Shown here: in pieces, positions 34,701-49,281 of the stretch
How the letters are laid out: each line of letters starts with the position of its first letter
Numbering within the stretch: position 1 is the first letter of the stretch
Assembly: GCA_022835595.1 (NCBI GenBank)
Contig: BQUP01000013.1
Coordinates: 124,001 to 188,000 of the forward strand
DNA: 64,000 nt
DNA from: Cystobasidium ongulense
Taxonomy: Eukaryota; Basidiomycota; Cystobasidiomycetes; Cystobasidiales; Cystobasidiaceae
Direction of reading: 5' to 3'
The notes under the pieces: model-generated
What the model was told of the DNA's origin: nothing
What the model saw: only the letters and a program-made list of their open reading frames with translations
Database searches by the model: none
Program-made: the position numbers and the translations under genes

Positions 34701-37700
34701 AGTTTGCAGCGCGGTCGGAACAGCCCGATCCAGATCCTTATTCGCCTTTCTCTCGACCAGCTATCTTGCTTGATGCCGCTTCACCGATGGTTGACGAGGT
34801 CTCCCCATTCAACGCTCCGCATTTGCCATACAACCATCCTGCTTTCGCAGAAAGCGCGTCGACGGCTGCTCTTCCTTTAGTTGCTCCTGATCCATTCGGC
34901 ATGGAAGATGACAGGAGGACATTCATGACAGACGATGACTTTTCAAAGTCTCGCCATGATTTGGAAGAAGGTGGATCTACTTCACCTGGCTATGGACAAC
35001 ATGAGCTAGAAAAGGGAGAAAAGGGTCTTGGAGGTGATGCTGTTGGTATTGCTGGAGAGAAAGAGACAGTGGAAGTCTACAGAGAGACAAGATCTCGGAA
35101 ACAGTGGAAATTCCTCGTGTGGTGCTTCACCTGGTGGATACCCTCTTTCCTTTTGGTATGGCCCGGTAAAATGAAGAGACCTGATGTTAGGATGGCATGG
35201 CGGGAGAAGGTGACTATCTTTATGCTTATTTCTCTACTCTGCGGAGTGGTCGTTTTCGTCGTTGCGATTTTGGGCAATCTCATCTGTCCGAGAGAATACG
35301 TTTATGGTTCAGCAGAATTAGCAAGTCACTCCTACTCAAACAATCAAGATAATATGCTTGTCTCGATTCGAGGAGAAGTTTTCGATTTGACAAACTTTGC
35401 GAACGTTCATTATCCTTCGGTCGTTCCTCTTAGAAGCGTCCAGAAGTACGGTGGTGTCGATGCAACCAACCTGTTCCCCGTTCAAGTCAACGCACTCTGT
35501 AATGGCAAGGACGGCTTTATCTCACCGTGGGTCACTCTCGATACGAACAACGTCACAGATCCGAACTCTGGCTATCACGACTTTCGAGCTTGTAAGGGTG
35601 GTCACCTCATCCAATGCAAGGGTCTTGCTGATTATTACCCTACTCACAGTCACCAACGACTCTCGCCCAGACTGGTATTGGGAGCAGATGGTCTACCTTC
35701 GTTACAACTTTCGACGCGGCTTTATGGGATATACGAAAGGAGCAGTCAGCAAGCGTGCCCGAGACGCTTTGACACGCAACTCAGTCATCTATCGAGGAAA
35801 CGTATACGACATGACGGGTTATATCAACAACGATGGTGGAGGTCTCAGATCACCCGCTGGTACGCAACCGCCTGCCGATACCGACCGGCAATTTATGCAT
35901 GATCAAATAGTAGCAATATTCAAGACGTACGCTGGCAGTGACATCACCAAACAGCTGGACTCCCTTCGTCTGGACTCAGACGTTATGGCAGCTCAAAGAG
36001 TCTGTCTTCGAAATCTTTTCTTTGTCGGCAAGGTTGATACTCGAAATTCCATTCAATGTCAATTCTCTCGATATATCCTCCTCGCATTCTCAATCATCAT
36101 GGTAGCTATCGTAGGATTCAAATTCATAGCAGCACTTCAGTTCGGACGAGCAAGACAACCTGAAAATCACGATCGTTTTGTAATTTGTCAAGTACCTTGC
36201 TATACCGAAGGTGAAGATTCTCTCAAGGACTGCTTTGAATCATTGGCTAGTCTCAAGTATGACGATAAGCGGAAATTACTTTTTGTCATTTGCGATGGTA
36301 TGATTATTGGATCTGGTAATGATAGACCTACACCACGAATCGTGCTAGATTTGCTCGGTGCAGACCCTGCTCTGGATCCAGAACCACTCAGCTTCTTGTC
36401 ACTCGGAGAAGGCAGCAAGCAGCATAATATGGTAAGCTACAGCCATTCCTCTAAAAGTCCGAGTTTTCCCTGACCAAACTTCCCATGTCTATAGGGCAAA
36501 GTATACTCTGGTTTGTATGAGCATGCAGGTCATGTCATACCATACATTGTTCTAGTCAAAGTAGGCAAACCAAGCGAACGATCCAGACCAGGCAATCGAG
36601 GCAAGAGAGATTCTCAAATGCTATTAATGAGGTTTTTCAATCGAGTTCATTTCGATGCACCAATGTCACCTTGCGAATTGGAAATCTATCATCAAATCAA
36701 GAATGTCATTGGTGTTAATCCTACTTTCTATGAATTCCTACTTGCTATTGATGCAGATACTGTAGTCGACCCACTTAGCTTGAATAGATTTGTTTCAGCT
36801 ATGAATCATGATAGGAAGGTCCTGGCGACGTGTGGAGAGACGGAATTGTCAAATGCGAAGCGCTCGCTTATTTCGATGATGCAAGTTTACGAAGTGAGCT
36901 GCATTTCTCCCAAACAGTCGGCGAATGTTTCAGATACTGATGTATGCTCGTGCTCGTGCAGTACTTCATTTCACATCACTTGGCAAAAGCTTTCGAGTCA
37001 CTCTTTGGCAGTGTTACCTGTCTCCCCGGTTGTTTCACCATGTATCGTTTGAGAAGTGTGGAGAATAAACCTCTGTTTATCGCAAACGATATTATCAGTG
37101 CTTTCGGAGAGAATAGAGTCGATGTAAGATTGAAGTATCGTTTTGCGTGCGAAGGCGTGTAGTAGCTGATCCCTGGATTATTTTTACAGACTCTACACAT
37201 GAAAAACTTGCTTCATCTCGGTGAAGATCGCTATCTAACTACCTTGCTGCTCAAGAACTTTCCTAGCTACAAGCTCACCTTTACGAAGGATGCACACGCT
37301 CGAACAATGTATGTCATCCATCTTTCCTAGTACCACCCAACGCTGATAGCAACTCCCTTCCAGCGCACCCGAAGAATGGAAGGTTCTTCTATCACAACGT
37401 CGTCGCTGGATCAATTCTACAATTCACAATCTTGCAGAACTCATTGGACGAGTCGACAAACTTTGCGGCTTCTGCTGCTGTTCTATGCGAGCCATTGTTC
37501 TTATCGATCTACTTTCCACTCTCATTCAGCCCGTAACGGTGGCATATATTGTCTATCTCGTATACCTCGTCGCTGGCGAAGGTCAACCTGTGCCTACTAC
37601 CGCTCTCATTATGCTTGGCGCGATCTACGGTCTACAAGCAATCATATTCCTGCTACATCGGAAATTTGAAATGATAGTATGGATGTTAATCTATATTCTA

Positions 37701-38531
37701 GCAATACCAGTATTTTCATTCTTACTACCAATTTATTCATTCTGGAAACAAGATGATTTCTCGTGGGGTCAAACTAGAGTCGTACTTGGAGAGAAAGGAA
37801 AGAAGTTGGTCATTCACGATGAAGGAGTGTTTAAAGCTTCTGATATACCACTGAAATCTTGGCACGACTATGAGAACGAATTGTGGGAACGAGGCTCGAA
37901 TGCCTCTATCGGGCAGTTACTAGCTGAAAAACAGGAGATGAGCTTCGCTGGTGGAACTTATGGGAACAAGGGTTATGGAGGAGAGGGGTCAATCTATGGA
38001 CATGAAAGCGTTATGAACTTCAATTCAAGACCTAGAACTCCAATGTCCGAGATGGGGGCTAGGTCGTTCCACCAAGCGCTAAATTCGTACTCTGGCGCTC
38101 ATACGCCTTTACCGGGCAGTGTGACTCCAGGTGGTGGAATGATGGGATATGCCACCTCGAGAGCTGGATCAGTGCATCATGGCAATATGGGGTCATATGA
38201 TTCTGCAGCGTATGGCGGTGCGAGTCTCGCTGGATATGCATATCCACCAGGAGGTGCGACGATGGAAGGGTATGAGATGCAAGGACAGAATCCGTTCCAG
38301 CCACAAATGCCAGTAGGAGCTGCAATGCCTCAACATCAATACAATCAATCTAGACAATCTTTCGGAAGCATGAGCGCTTTCATGGCCGCTAGATCTCCAC
38401 CTGGAACGATGCCTTCGGACGAACAGCTCGAGACGGACATTAGGAACATACTCGCTAGGGCTGACTTGCAGACGTTGACTAAAAAGGGAGTGAGGGAGGA
38501 ATTAGAAAAGGTGGGTTTCGTTGCTTCCTGA
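31761..38531 (+). CDS. Chitin synthase with N-terminal myosin-motor-like domain (class V/VII type)
   Basis: About 2,100 residues over some eight exons; makes chitin at the plasma membrane. Residues about 1-800 resemble a myosin head: [73 protein letters not shown]. Where myosins have GESGxGKT, this has NTAWTGQ, so there is no P-loop. [12 protein letters not shown] replaces switch II. After a Ser/Arg-rich linker come transmembrane segments ([35 protein letters not shown]), a cytochrome b5-like stretch ([19 protein letters not shown]), and the catalytic domain. The latter holds [29 protein letters not shown]-like [15 protein letters not shown], and RRRW in [15 protein letters not shown]-terminal membrane helices and a DEK_C-type tail ([20 protein letters not shown]) finish the protein. 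Confidence 0.92.
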
Positions 38532-39127
38532 ATTTCTTTCGAACGCGTCATCGGAACCCAGGCTGATGGTCGGGTCGCTCTTTGAATAGCTATATGGCAT
38601 TGAACTCAGCTCGAAGAAGGCCTTTATCAACGGCCAGATTGAGCAGGTGCTGTCGAACCTATATTAGGGATGCTCATCAGTTGCGTTCATGGACTATTCT
38701 TCTATGTCATTTCATATCCACGTCTCCGCCAACTTCTATCTTCTGTACTGTAACTTGGTAGGGAATAGACTAGATCACGACACCATACTATGCTTTGGAC
38801 GCTGCATCCTGTAACAGTACACATGCCTGCAGAATGACAGCGAGATCTCCCGTGTCAAGCTGTCACCTCGCTGCTGCCGTGGAATGCGATGCCGGCCGGA
38901 TCTCTTTTTCGCCTCTTTTCGGAAATCTGAAAGTCAAAGCGAGTCGAGTCCGAGATTGCCCATCCACGCTTGCCTCTGCAACATTCCACCAAAAACAACA
39001 GTAGAATATTACACTAACAAGTGAGTGAGAGCCAGTTGTTACAAGCATTACAGATATACCACTCGCTCCATCTCATCGCTAATCCCTGCCCATCTCAACT
39101 TTTTCAATCCAATTCTCCACTCAACAA
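38532..39127. promoter_or_regulatory. Enolase promoter region
   Basis: 596 bases between chitin synthase and enolase, both plus strand. The last 70 bases before the enolase ATG are pyrimidine-rich with runs such as CTTTTTC and CTCCACTC, a leader style seen in strongly expressed fungal genes (inference). Confidence 0.5.
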
Positions 39128-41035
<1,908 letters not shown>

Positions 41036-41407
41036 ATTGCCTTCTAGTCAAGAGACGGGCTTTGGTGTTGTCAAAGATACATTCATTCCATCATGTCTTT
41101 GGGATAGCCGTGCTCGAGAGTAATCTACATGAAAAACAACAGGAACATTTTCTTAGACAGTAGCCGCTGCTTAGTCACTTGATAGGCTTTTATTGAGTGC
41201 AATTAAAACGACAGTATGCCGCATAGAAACAAGTCTTTCGAGGGAAAACAAATTTGCACTTCGATGACAACAGTACGAGGAGACTGTGCTTTCAAGTTAT
41301 CTTCTACCACAAATCACGTCACGCATTATGAAATAGCTTAAAATGAACAACAGGACAGTGAAAATGAGGACACCGTGAACATTGACTGGTATGATGACCT
41401 CTACTTT
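41036..41407. other. Intergenic, convergent 3' ends of enolase and the MDR gene
   Basis: 372 AT-rich bases. No ORF or RNA gene seen. Confidence 0.55.
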
Positions 41408-42523
41408 TCAAGAAAGAAGCACAACTATTTTCTTCCCACTGACTCCTTCAGCTTGCTTGTCCATGGCTCTCTGAATATCCTGCAATCCCTGACCGACTGC
41501 TTCCGCTTTTGGTGCCGGTTTGAATGTTCCGTTCTCCAACGCTCCGCGTAAGTATTTATTATAGATTTCAGATCCCAATTTATTGCAAGCTAGATTTCCA
41601 CCCCAGACGTAGCTTGATTTGACACTGCCTAGCGATGATTGTATAGAAATACTGATTTTGCCAGTCACATAATACCATGCCATTTGAAGTTGAGCGTTTC
41701 GTTTCGGCGGACTAGGGGGACCGGGGTAGCTTATCATAGCTAATCTTTTCCGACCTTGAGTTTTCTTGAGTATCGAAATACAAGCTAGAGCAGAACCATA
41801 ACCTATCGAAAGTGCTCCGGCTACTTTTTTATCCTTGAGATATTGAATCATTTTTGTAATGGTATTAGAATCGTTATAGTCGAAAGCTTGCGATGCGCCT
41901 AGATCCTTTACGAGGGCGTAATTGCGGGGCGAGCATGTAGTTATAACTTCGTATCCTGATGCAACTGCAAGCTGAATAGCATTACAGCCTACGCTTGTAG
42001 ACCCTCCCCATACGATTACAACTTGTCCAGTTCGCGCAGATCCAGTAGGTGTAGGTACGGCAAGACCGAGCTGATCTGGTTCGTAGAGTGCACAAGCGGC
42101 AGTAGACAGTCCGAGAGGTATAACAGAAGCGTCTTGAAAAGAAACAGCTGCGGGAATAGCCGAGGTCATATGTTCTTGGAGGATCACATATTCTTGAAAA
42201 GCGCCTTGAGTGGATGTGTTGAAAGCTTTTTCGAATCCGACGGCATGTCCTAGGACTCTATCGCCGATACGAAGGGAAGTTATTTGAGCTCCGACTCGAA
42301 CAACTTCACCTGCTACATCGGTGCCGAGGATGAAAGGGTACTTGAGCCAGGGCGCAATCAGAGGACCTTGTTTCTGGATGACTGAATCGACGGGATTGAT
42401 GGCTACCGCGCGCGCTTTGATTAGTACTTCGTGAGGTCCAGGTTGCGTATAGGGGGTATCGCGAACTTCCAGAGGTACTCCCACTGCAGGGAGGTATGCT
42501 GCTTTGTTGATGATCTTCGACAT
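41408..42523 (-). CDS. Zinc-free medium-chain dehydrogenase/reductase (quinone-oxidoreductase / enoyl-reductase-like)
   Basis: An intronless 371-residue MDR protein, unlike its intron-rich neighbours. N-terminal GroES-like domain: GPHEVLIKARAVAINPVDSV, PFILGTDVAGEVVRVGAQ, IGDRVLGHAVGF. Rossmann domain: VVIVWGGSTSVGCNAIQLAV (AxGGxxxVG-type motif), then YEVITTCSPRNYALVKDLGA then SQAFDYND. The Cys/His zinc ligands of alcohol dehydrogenases are missing, so this belongs with zinc-independent reductases, such as the fungal toxD / trans-enoyl reductase group. It ends GKKIVVLLS. The single-exon structure may mean retrotransposed origin, transfer or simple intron loss; I cannot tell which. No biosynthetic cluster is adjacent. 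Substrate unknown. Confidence 0.85.
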   Translation of the reverse strand: MSKIINKAAYLPAVGVPLEVRDTPYTQPGPHEVLIKARAVAINPVDSVIQKQGPLIAPWLKYPFILGTDVAGEVVRVGAQITSLRIGDRVLGHAVGFEKAFNTSTQGAFQEYVILQEHMTSAIPAAVSFQDASVIPLGLSTAACALYEPDQLGLAVPTPTGSARTGQVVIVWGGSTSVGCNAIQLAVASGYEVITTCSPRNYALVKDLGASQAFDYNDSNTITKMIQYLKDKKVAGALSIGYGSALACISILKKTQGRKRLAMISYPGPPSPPKRNAQLQMAWYYVTGKISISIQSSLGSVKSSYVWGGNLACNKLGSEIYNKYLRGALENGTFKPAPKAEAVGQGLQDIQRAMDKQAEGVSGKKIVVLLS

Positions 42524-43165
42524 GATCTCAGTAATATCTGATTGGGATGGGTCTGGCGAGATGTGGCTGTGAGTGGTTTACCGCAGTGTAGGGAAGGGAA
42601 GTCGGGTGGAAGGATGGAACAAGTCAAAGAGGCAAGATCTCCATCAGTTACAAACTCATTCATTCATTCGTTCGTCGGAAGGTTGGATTTCGGGATCGAC
42701 AGCAGCCCGCCGATGCGCTCGGGCGAGTGTCGAGGATGCAAGGGATCTGGAAATAGAACGTCCATCATCACCCTTGCCCGAAAGTGATTGTCGTAACTTG
42801 TCCGAAGCTGCAAATGAAACAAAAGGAAAGCCAGAGAAGTGTCGAGGCTCAGCCCGAGCCGATGTTCGGGCAGTCAAGTGCTCGGCCGAGTCCGATCACC
42901 GACATCCAACTCGCTGGAATACTACTGCCTACCAAAGCCCGCCGTGAAGCTGTTACCTTGAGATGCAGCACAGCTCTTTAGACAGCGACTGGATTGTTGT
43001 TCGAGCAAGGCGGCTGAGGGTGAGGAGAAGAAGGTCAATGGATCCGAAGAACGGTGACTGGACTTGCTAGTCGTTGGAGGTGTGCGATTAGTGTGGTATG
43101 GCTTCCAAAATATCTATAGATTGGTTACTGCGACTGCACGCGCGTAATATGTGCACCACCCTTCT
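42524..43165. promoter_or_regulatory. Intergenic, promoter side of the MDR gene and 3' flank of bS21m
   Basis: 642 bases. Overlapping short ORFs are chance. No repeat or RNA gene recognised. Confidence 0.45.
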
Positions 43166-43870
43166 TTACATTCCCTGACTCTTTGCCCTCAGAACAGCGG
43201 CTACTCTCAATCCAACTTCATGCGCAAAACGACGTCTATGTCTGGCACTGCGCAGTCTTTGTCTCTTGTATTTTGGCTTCTCGTATCTCTCCTCCCATCT
43301 GAGTTCTGTCCTGATGTTGTTGAAGCCAATCACTCCATTCATCAACCGTCTATACTGCCTCGAAAACTCCCCTGATGCTTCGACTGCAAGTGTTCTTGAG
43401 TCGGACGGTTTGATGGGTCGGTGTATTTCGTGGTTATCGGGCATAGCATTCTCAACGGGCGCGACTGCTTGCTCTGCTGCATGTTTCAAGCCTGCCTCTT
43501 TTGCAGCTTTCGTCTCTGCGCGCTTCCTTGTACCAAACTTGTCTGATCCTGTTGTCGATGAACCACCACCGCCCGTTTTCTGGAGTGCCGCTGTGAGAGG
43601 AGATATTGACTGGGCGGATGGACCCCTCAGATACGACTCAGGTGCACGATATGGTAGTCGTTCTGGCCTCGAGGTGTTTCTTCCAGTAGATCGAATGAAC
43701 GATGAGGACGAGCTCGTCGACGGCGTATCTTCCAGAGACGCAGCTGATGTGGAGAAGTTGGCTGACAGTTGCGAAGTCAATGTGGATGTTCGACTAGTGT
43801 TGAGAGAGAGTAGCTGCTTCTCTGCTCTGCAGGCACATCGTAGCAGGCCGCTGCTCGACAAAAAAGTCAT
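43166..43870 (-). CDS. MRPS21: Mitochondrial small-subunit ribosomal protein bS21m
   Basis: Intronless, 234 residues from ATG 43868-43870. The N-terminus (MTFLSSSGLLRCACRAEKQL) is a mitochondrial presequence candidate. A long Ser/Thr-rich linker follows, then the S21 domain at about 165-234: EFSRQYRRLMNGVIGFNNIR then TELRWEERYEKPKYKRQRLR and HRRRFAHEV, with the basic helix that contacts rRNA. Bacterial S21 is about 70 residues; fungal mitochondrial forms carry N-terminal extensions like this. The open frame runs upstream to 44071, but the start at 43870 is better placed for targeting. A 240-codon ORF on the opposite strand is a shadow. Confidence 0.85.
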   Translation of the reverse strand: MTFLSSSGLLRCACRAEKQLLSLNTSRTSTLTSQLSANFSTSAASLEDTPSTSSSSSFIRSTGRNTSRPERLPYRAPESYLRGPSAQSISPLTAALQKTGGGGSSTTGSDKFGTRKRAETKAAKEAGLKHAAEQAVAPVENAMPDNHEIHRPIKPSDSRTLAVEASGEFSRQYRRLMNGVIGFNNIRTELRWEERYEKPKYKRQRLRSARHRRRFAHEVGLRVAAVLRAKSQGM

Positions 43871-45328
43871 GGCGAGGCTTGGGGTCGCTGCGGTAATCGT
43901 CAGCATGGAGCACACGACGGCAACATGGACAATGCCTACCCACTTGATAACGTCCCTCCAAGTACAGAAGAAGCGAGCAGCGGTGTAATGAGCTGAGCGA
44001 AAGGTGACACCGCAGTGAGCGCAGGCAGCGCGCTTCCTTGCTGGTGATCGAACTCGGACTACAACAAGCACAGCGGGCCGAAGGGCAGACTTCTTTTCAT
44101 ATCAACCGTTAAAGACCACGCTTCTTTCGGCAATGCCCTCATTATGATACTGGAGACATAAAACTATACGACGCTTCAATTATACGTATAGCTGATAAGT
44201 GTACTCAGGGCGTATATAGTGAATACAACAGTCAAATCCGAGCTCCTTCAATGACGGTTCTCTATTCGGACATCGATATATCTCTTGCTGACCTCAAAGG
44301 GCTGTCGTAAGGTATTGTTCATATTACCGCCTCCTTCGGTAACGACGCCTTTCTTCGGGCTGGCTGTTGAACCTCTGAGATTACCTCACCAATGGTGGGT
44401 CACGCGCTTCTAGAATCCTAACAAAGCATCATATCAGTTGTAGTCTGGGCCCATTCTACGATGTTGGTTGGTCCAGGCATACAGAACGACCCTGTGAGTA
44501 CACTCCGATAACTCACTAGCAGGCGATCCATCTGCGCAAAGAGGGGCGGACAGGGACTGGCTGGAAGAAAAGGCCGGCGTGATGAGTTCTGTAAGTGGCT
44601 AGGGAGGGAATCGAGGATGCTCGTTAGCGCTGTTTAGTCCACTGCGTCCATTGCGTTGTTACCGTCGCCGCGCAGGGATTGCGATGTAGGGCTCGGTCCA
44701 CGTTGCACCAGATACTGTAGCAGAGCCTCCACCGCTGGTTGGTATTGCTGAACAGGAGACCTGGATCTGCTGGACGACTGTTCTCTTTATTGGATGGTCC
44801 GAGAGAAGACAGCTTTGGATGGAACATACTATTTCCTTGCAGTATGAAGAGGACTTTCAAGGCAAACAGTCTACCGCGATAGCCAAAGACAGGGAGGCGC
44901 AGCATCTAACCCTGTTTCATGCAGCGATGTCTAGTCCCTCGGACGCGCAGGTGGACGGTGCAGCCGTCTTCAGTGCAGGTGATTGTAAAGAAACAACGAG
45001 GGCGCGAAGGCCCGACTGAAAGCGACCCCATCATCATCCCGATTGCCTTTTTGCCACCTAGTATAAAGATGATGGAGTGGACGTGTAACTTCGCCTACCG
45101 GGTTGATGCAAGCTGACTGCTTCCATCATTTGCTGCAGAGTCACCTCGCTGTGTCCTCTCTGATACATCAGATAACTTTCCCGACAACTGCCCATCTCGC
45201 ATCACCTGCGGCCAGAGCTGCAAATGGGTAAATCGAGCAAGGCTGCAAATTACGGTCAGGTATAGGACCCTCCAGCGTCGATACAGCTGCTGGTTCTATC
45301 ACACCTTCCCTTCTGCATCTATCTATCA
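43871..45328. promoter_or_regulatory. Long divergent intergenic region, bS21m / Ser-rich orphan
   Basis: About 1.46 kb between divergent genes. ORFs below 100 codons on both strands have no support. It is likely a long promoter with 5' leaders for the orphan gene. Confidence 0.45.
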
Positions 45329-48300
45329 ATGCGCTTCCCTGGCCTCAAGTCCAGGAAATCGTCAAGCGGTGCCCCAGCGCAGCCGCCGACGGTAGCATCA
45401 GCATCAGATGATAATCGTGTCAACGGGGACAAGTCGAGCGGCAGCAATGGCAACAGTACAAGCAGCAATCTGTTATCACTGTCAAGATGGAAGAGCAACG
45501 TCAGCAGTGTAGATGAGCATGGAGTGCTGCAGTCTGATGCTGCTCCACCTCCGTCAGCCTCGACGGCGACGACTGCGAATACAGGCAAGAGGTCGTTTTT
45601 TGGCAGACGCAAGTCTCACAGCCGCTCACTCTCGACGGGTGCACAGAACGCACTGGACAATCAAGATGTAGCCGAAGTTCTGGCTGCACAACCCAGGCAA
45701 GCTGCTACCATCTCGTCGGCTGGTCCTGGCGGCGGACACCCTTTGAGGCAACACACCCTACCCGCGGACCTCAATACTGGCACGACAACGCCACTGAAAT
45801 ATAAGCGTCCCGGCCTGTCTTTTCCTAAACGTGGACTGACAACAGCCGACATACCTACTTCTTCGCAACACCACCACGACCCTTTCCGGAAGTCTACTGG
45901 TTCCGCATCGTATCACGGCCACGAGTCAGTAGAGCAAGACTTTAATCCTTCGTCTAGATCAGACTCCTTCCAGCTCAGATCATTCCGTTCAGTGACTGGC
46001 GTGCGAGAAGAGCCTACGCTCTCTTCACTTGTCAATGAAGAACTCACGAATTCGCCGCGGTCGACACGCCCTAGCTCTCCAGCAACCGCCCCGGTTTCCA
46101 GCACAAATGCCACTTCCTACTTTGAATCCCGTCCCAGCTCTCCAGGAGGCTCTGCAAGGACACCCACAGCTTCTGGAGCATCCATACCAGTCTCAAGATT
46201 CCGCGAAGCCAAGGCTGCCAGATCTTCGTCTTACAATAGCAATACCAGCCAAGGAACAACTAATGGCAAACCCTCCGGTCTCAAGCTTGACCTCCCGCCT
46301 CCAATCTCCCTTGAACATTCGCCTCGACCCTCTCTAAACATCTCGCAGCCTGATGAAAATACTCAAGATGCTTCTCTACCGAATGGCTCGGCTACCAACG
46401 TTCTTTCAGAATCACTCAGCAGGGCATCATCCGCCTCACCTTCGAGGGAAAGCTTTACGACAGCTGCGCATACTGCCTATCACAGTCCCCCTAGACTTTC
46501 ATCTCCTCTTCTTATGCAGAGGTCTACCTCTCCATCATTGCACAGTTACGAAGATCGTGTCAGCTCCCCCACTATACATCCCCTCGCAGCTCACCCAGAT
46601 AGTGCCCTTCCCTTACCGCCAGTTCCGGCCGATCCTGAGCAGCAACAACGACAGCATCGGCGTACTCAGTCAAACCAGTCCATCTCATCTATGTCAGCTT
46701 CTCTGGGGAGCTGGCTTAACACGACGTCTTCTAGCTTTGGCATTTCCTTCTCGGCCGACGACATGCAGAAAGCCTTTGCGGAACGTACTGCTGCTTTGAG
46801 GAACAGAACACCATCTATGAAGGATGGCTCGATGTTTGGAAGCGCTTCTTTAAATCGCAGTGTCTCACAACAGCGATCCTTTACACAGCCGGAGGAGGAA
46901 GTCATAGCTAATCATGCTACGCCACCCGGCCCAACCAGGGAAGAGCTTGCTATTTTGCTAGGCGGGAAAGTCCTCCCTCCTCCCCCAAGTGAAACCGATG
47001 ACAACTACGTCCATGCTCCCAGAACCCTGCCATCGCCCAAGATACCCATATCTCGCGCGTCAAGCTTCTCGAATCTAGGTTTCGGCACGAACTTGTTCAG
47101 TAGCACAATAGCAAAGGTAGCCAAACCAGCTCGAGATGATGACGAAGATTCAGAGGATTCCAGAGATACATCGCTCCCCAGAATCATTACTACCGCTCGT
47201 ATTACGCCGAAGAAGGCTATAAGGGCGTCTAATGCATTCCATACATCTGACACTAGCTCCGATGAGGCTAGCGACGATGAAGAAGAGGAGTCGGATGATA
47301 GTGGAACGAAGGCGAAGAAAAGGGAGAGATCTCTAGTCTTCCCACCGCCTAGGCCAGCCAATGAAGTGGATAGGCAGCGTCTTTATAAAGCTGCTATGAC
47401 TCCACCGAATCTCACGCCTCAGGGCAGTTCGTCGGATCTCAAAGCGTATATACAGGTGCGTTTGTAGTCTTTGATTGAGCCGAGTGTAAACTGATGTCCG
47501 CCTCGCTATTTCAGCCTGTCCCGCCAAGTGCTCCGCTCACATCCGCTAATGTGAATGCGCTCAACATGGATGACGACGATGATGAAAATATACCTCTCTC
47601 AACCCTCAAGATCCGATCTCAGAGCGAGCTCAATCTTAGCTCACCTCATCTCAGGCCCAATCACGCATTCAGAACTTCTCCGACATCAATTGGTGGATCG
47701 GCAATTGGTACTACATCTAGCAGCAGGCTTACAGAACCACGTGGCCGTGAACAGAGCAGAACTACTCGGGACTCGTCACAGAGTAAATCTCCTGTTAGCG
47801 TTTCTATGCCCCGCTCTCTTTCAGCGTTCACGACGGCTAGCATCGAAGTCCGACCGAGCTCGTTACAAAAGCAACCTCGCTCAGCCTCTAGTCATGCACT
47901 TACAACTTTGGGATCCATCCAAGCTCGTCCTCAGAGCATTACTCTTGCATCACTCATCGATTCTGAAAAGGCTAAACTTCTACATGTCACACAAAAGAGG
48001 GGTAGCACAGCTTCTTCTCGGCCTAGCGAATCAAGCGAAGGCAGCTACCCCAAAACGCCTAGCGACACTGCTACAGCTAATCATAGCAAGCGCTCCTCTA
48101 GCCTTTTCTCGACTGGCCCGACTTATTTGTCACCCATTAAGCGTCGTCAACAAGCTGGTGAAGGGAATAAAACGGCAGACAATGCTAGTATAGCGACCAG
48201 TGGAAAACCCAGCAGCGATGGAACAGTATCGAGCGCAACGCGAGAAAGACACAGGGCAGAGGCAAGGAAGAGTGGTATGCTGACCGCTAGACAGTCATTG

Positions 48301-48915
48301 GACCGCCCCTCACTCAACAGTGCTAGTCCGCCCGCCGCGTCGTCTGGCTGGTCTTTGTCTCCTCAGGCTCTTCAGGGCATGCCTGTTCCACCAGGAGTAG
48401 ATCCAAACTTGTATGCTTCATGTGAGTACTTTCCGAGCCAAAAGACAGTTTGGCAAGCTAGCTGACACGATCTATTATCAGTACCTGCCGATCAGAAGCT
48501 GAATCTACAAATGCGGGCGCAGCAATTGATGAGCGTCATGCAAAGCATGGCCATGCAAGCGCAAAGTGGTGTGCTAGCGGGGTCATCTCTATATCCCGTA
48601 AACGCGTCATCTGGTACCATGGCCAATGGCTTCCCATATCCTCAATTGCCTGTACAGATGCAAATGCCAATGATGGGTTCGACAGTGTCTAGTTTCCCTC
48701 CTTTCCCTAATTTCTTTGGCACCCCCGCTGCTTTTCCTAGCATGATATCACCTTACTTCAACAACAACTTGAACAGCATGCATCAATACCCTTCGCGCGC
48801 CGCTCCTTCGGCTATAGGCCAACCTACTTTACTACAGCAAGCGGGATTATCCATCAATAATGCAAGTGTCTCATCCGCATCGAACTCGCAACAAACCAGA
48901 AGAATGAGCCAGTAG
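45329..48915 (+). CDS. Ser/Pro-rich protein of unknown function, largely disordered
   Basis: I do not recognise the family. Three exons (45329-47455, 47515-48420, 48482-48915) give about 1,155 residues. It is rich in Ser, Pro, Thr and Arg with many RxxS sites (FGRRKSHSRSLS, RSVSQQRS). A region near residues 490-600 is less disordered: SWLNTTSSSFGISFSADDMQ then KAFAERTAALRN, and REELAILLGGKVLPPPPSE. Between them and the C-terminus lies an acidic run (DEASDDEEEESDD), then ERSLVFPPPRPANEVDRQRL then YKAAMTPPNLTPQ. The last exon is Met/Gln-rich (MSVMQSMAMQAQ). Both exon junctions keep the frame, and the long ORF supports a real gene. The many phospho-type motifs suggest a regulated scaffold (inference). 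Confidence 0.75.
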
Positions 48916-49281
48916 CATCATAACTTGCAACATCTTTATACCTCGCTCAGTACCCTCTCCCGGAAGCATTGATTCAGTGCATGGCATTCCTATAGTTTAT
49001 TTTCGTTCGCATATACCTGCTATTTCTGCTACATCATCATAATTAGATTCATTAGTATCCCAATACTAGCTATGTAAATCAATGTATCCAGCCTCATAGC
49101 ATACCCCTTCTCCAAGTCATATGGACAATTTATTCTGGAATCCGTAGTATTTGCAATCTCTCTGAGCCGAGAGATTACCGCCTACCTTGCTTGTATCCTT
49201 GCAGCTTCTGCATATTCTACTCGAGCATTTGTCTATCACTTTGCTGCCATTTCGCTTGCCACGGCCTCCCGTCAATCCTAC
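48916..49281. other. Intergenic, 3' flank of orphan gene and promoter of HTS1
   Basis: AT-rich spacer. The only ATG close to the HTS1 leader (about 49124) is soon followed by a stop. No other feature seen. Confidence 0.45.

Noticed and set aside
43266-43988. 240-codon plus-strand ORF with a plausible length
   Set aside because: Fully antisense to bS21m, whose S21 domain is clear.
43871-45328. Search for a hidden gene or RNA in the longest divergent spacer
   Set aside because: Only chance ORFs (largest 93 codons). No tRNA arms, repeats or conserved motifs were recognised.
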